Source: Parus major
Lineage: Eukaryota > Chordata > Aves > Passeriformes > Paridae
Assembly: GCF_001522545.3 (NCBI RefSeq)
Contig: NC_031799.1
Span: 37,741,278 to 37,805,277 of the forward strand
Direction: 5' to 3'
DNA: 64,000 bases
This document shows, in pieces, positions 61,289 to 64,000 of this stretch. Under the pieces are notes generated by a model. The model did no database searches and was not told the origin of the DNA. It worked only from the letters and a program-made list of their open reading frames with translations. The position numbers and the translations under genes were made by a program. Each line of letters starts with the position of its first letter. The first letter of the stretch is position 1.

Positions 61289-64000
61289 CTGAGAAATCAA
61301 CAGAATGGCAATTAAGCACCAGGCTACCACAAGCTCTGTAAAAGGCCAGGACAGCTATTGAACTCAGTCTGGGGTAAGGCCTTTTGGGCCATTTTACACC
61401 GCTGATACAGAAGGGAAGACAAAGAAAATGCTCCAGCTGCCACAATCAAATGTGGGTTCACACACACGACATGATTTCAGCAGCTGTTCAATAGCAACAC
61501 AGCAGCGGAGACCATTCACTTCAAAAACACGGACCTTTGCTAGGTTTTGGTTCTCTGGGAGCCATTTCAATCATCTGTAGTCTTGATCAGTACCATGGAT
61601 CAAGAGAAAGTGTGAAACTAACATCTACTTTTCCACATCACTTTTTCAAGATGCTCTGTAATTCAGGTCTGGTCTCATTCTTGTAATTTGCTTAATTTCT
61701 TCATTATTTTGGGAAGGTGATGATAAAAATCTTATCTTGACATTTACTTCTCTACCAATTTCACCACGAAATGCTTTACATCTCATTAAAACCTTTTAAT
61801 GTATCATATAATCTAAGCAATCCTTTGATGATAGATTCTAAGTCAGATTAATAGATTTGGTACACTGGTTCTGCAGGCGTGTATAGGGGACCCTGAGCAT
61901 AGTACCCATGCCTTCCTAGCTCTTCAGCACTATACTACAGCTCTGCTGTCATTTGGACAGATCTTACATCCCAGCACCTTCCCTAGCAAACTCATGAAAA
62001 CCAAAACTGAAAAATATTGAGCAGGTTTTTTGCACCCTGCTGTCCCAAGTGAGCTGAGATAGTTCTGTGTTGGTGATCAAGCTATCTGCTCTGCATTTTC
62101 ACAGCTTTCATTTCTTCCTGTTCTTGACTGCTACGTGCTGACATAACAACAGTTGTGTTCCCTTTCCAGGGTTTATTTCAGGGCTTTATGTATGATTGAC
62201 ACCTAAAGTATAAACTTTATATGGCACTGAGTATATAAAATGTTTTGTAACAGAGGGTCGGGATTAGTATACACTGAAAAAAGGCCTTAATTTAAAAAAC
62301 ATATGATTAAAGGAAAGTTCAGATGAAACCTCTGTGACTTCCATGGGTTTAGGATGCTTTATTCTGTACATTCTTATTAATAAAAAGAGGAACCTGAAGA
62401 AAGATTTTTGAGACCAAAATAAATAGAAATCTCATTAACTCATTTTTTCCTTTTAGAAACTTAAGTATTCTTACATGATTTTGCTGAGCATCCCTAAGCT
62501 ACTGCTTCAGAAGTCCTGCCTGGAACTAGATATATTAAATACATGTGTTCCATGTTTCATTGATATGAGAGAGAAGAATCAGGAGAAGAACACCAGATGT
62601 CTAAGAAAATTCACTGTTATCAAAATAAGTAACAAGCATTTGGGATACCTTAGTTATCATACTTCAGGGTTCTTTTACTACCTTGAAGAGTTAAATATCC
62701 TTTTCCTTCATTGTACAGCTTATTTCCTAGATAGCACTCAACAGGAGTGACTGACTGCTGTTCTATTGCCATCCCCAGAATTCCCAAAAACCCAAGAGAA
62801 GGAAAAATGCTGTGGCCAAACAGTTTCAAAGTAGTTACTTACATTCATTTTTTGCATTCTTAAGAAAAGGACAGAAAAAAGCAGATTTTAAAAATGTACA
62901 AGCCTCTAAATGTGCCAAAAGTGAAAGCTAAAATCTATTAAACTGCATAATCCACCAAGAGGCCTTAATCAATTTATTGATAAAAATAATAACCCTTATA
63001 TATTTTTATTTTCTTTTGCAACTATTACTAAAGTTAGATTTTCTTTTCAAAACACTATCAAGGGCACCTACAAAATAGGACAGTTTGCCAAGTAGAATGA
63101 GATAAGGGACCAAACTGCAAGTCAAAATCAAAATAAAGGAGGCATAACAACAACAAACCTGGGATGTCACTTTAGCTAGAGGTAAGGAAGGGGCTTGAAA
63201 AGTACAAAGTCTGTTGGATTGCTTAGTTCAAGACTTACAAAAAGCTTGACCAGTGACAATAAACATAAAAATCTCTGAAAAGAATTTGAGAGGCTGACAT
63301 GGCAGCAAATGACAGCTAAATGAGAGAGTGTTTTGAAATCCCATATATTCACCTGTAACACTACAGAATTTATTATCTAGTGATCTTTTCTGTAACCAAA
63401 ATTTTCCTACTTTGAAGAGTACTTTGGAAATTACTCCCCCCCTACCCTTGTGTAATAGCCAGTAATAACCTGTAATAACCTGTGTTGTGTTAAGCAATAG
63501 AAGAGAAGAAAAAATGACTATACATCATCAGAGTCTGCATATGACCTGCAACACTTTCCTGTGTTGGTTTTTGGTTTGGTACTGTTTTGGGGATTTGCTT
63601 ACTTATTTTCTTGGTTGGCTTGGTTTTTTACTCTTTCATTTTCAATTTACTAGATCATGCAAGAAATTTGCAGGTATTTTTTTTCTTGAAATGTACAAAA
63701 TCTCTGAACAGCCAGAAGGGGGCAAGGGAAACACAGGCAAGGAGATATTGTAGTCAAGATGAAAGGAGCTATTAGGTATTTATAGAAGACAAATAGGTAT
63801 TAAAGATGGAAAACATTTAAAATTCAGCTCAGTGTCTTATGTATTTCAGTTTACTGACAGTGTTGCAGTGGAAAGCCTGAGACATCCCTACATGCAACAA
63901 AGATATTTGTTAATGGTAAGTTAAAGCATTTGTCTTTTTCAGTTTTAAAGCCTTTTTACTCTTCTAGAACATACACAGAAAGTTCTCCTCTCTAGAAAAA
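61289..64000 (-). other. FANCC intron 4 (partial)
   Basis: I looked for human exon 4-like sequence (IWCLCCL region) on the - strand and saw none. The intron upstream of exon 5 therefore appears to be longer than 2.7 kb. No repeat recognised. Confidence 0.6.

Noticed and set aside
62843..62858. A possible 16-bp micro-exon of FANCC on the - strand with aag acceptor and gtaagt donor
   Set aside because: Human exon 4 is about 95 bp and encodes a distinct peptide; this piece has no similarity and is likely chance.
1..64000. CRISPR arrays, bacterial operons, tRNA or rRNA genes
   Set aside because: No regularly spaced direct repeats, no bacterial gene signals and no tRNA- or rRNA-like sequence were seen; the window is vertebrate.

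Overview
This is nuclear DNA from a bird. Three things show it: many CR1 (chicken repeat 1) LINE copies with their typical 3' tails, an avian retroviral LTR of a type common outside chickens, and exon/intron genes with canonical GT-AG splicing and AT-rich introns. Two protein genes lie tail to tail: the 3' end of AOPEP (aminopeptidase O) on the + strand and most of FANCC (Fanconi anaemia group C) on the - strand. From prior knowledge this gene pair is next to PTCH1 and is on chromosome Z in chicken, so the window is probably Z-linked. The species cannot be named; the LTR hints at Neoaves, perhaps a passerine.

Layout. Positions 1-13252 look like one AOPEP intron (or introns) with three CR1 tails. 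The last two AOPEP coding exons are 13253-13339 and 15995-16135. About 1.5 kb past the stop is the conserved microRNA cluster mir-23b / mir-27b / mir-24-1 (17617-18534), with mature arms I recognise base by base. A splice-donor-like site starts 5 nt after the AOPEP stop, so the cluster probably sits in a 3'-UTR intron of AOPEP, consistent with its known intronic status in mammals. Positions about 20-32 kb are the space between the two convergent genes and hold a 1.4 kb inverted CR1 with broken reverse-transcriptase sequence and a solo LTR.

FANCC runs from 61288 down to 32648. Eleven coding exons (human exons 5-15) were placed with exact splice sites and joined phases, giving 444 residues plus a stop. 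Exons 1-4 were not found and should lie beyond 64000. A good poly(A) signal is at 32004-32009. The FANCC introns hold several CR1 copies, all in + orientation (antisense to FANCC), and one 85-base assembly gap at 51114-51198 inside a CR1.

The genes are not an operon. FANCC is a DNA-repair core-complex subunit, AOPEP a metallopeptidase, and the microRNAs are regulators probably processed from the AOPEP primary transcript. No undescribed system was found; the most useful points are the exact cluster annotation, its relation to the AOPEP stop and poly(A) signals, and the full FANCC exon map.
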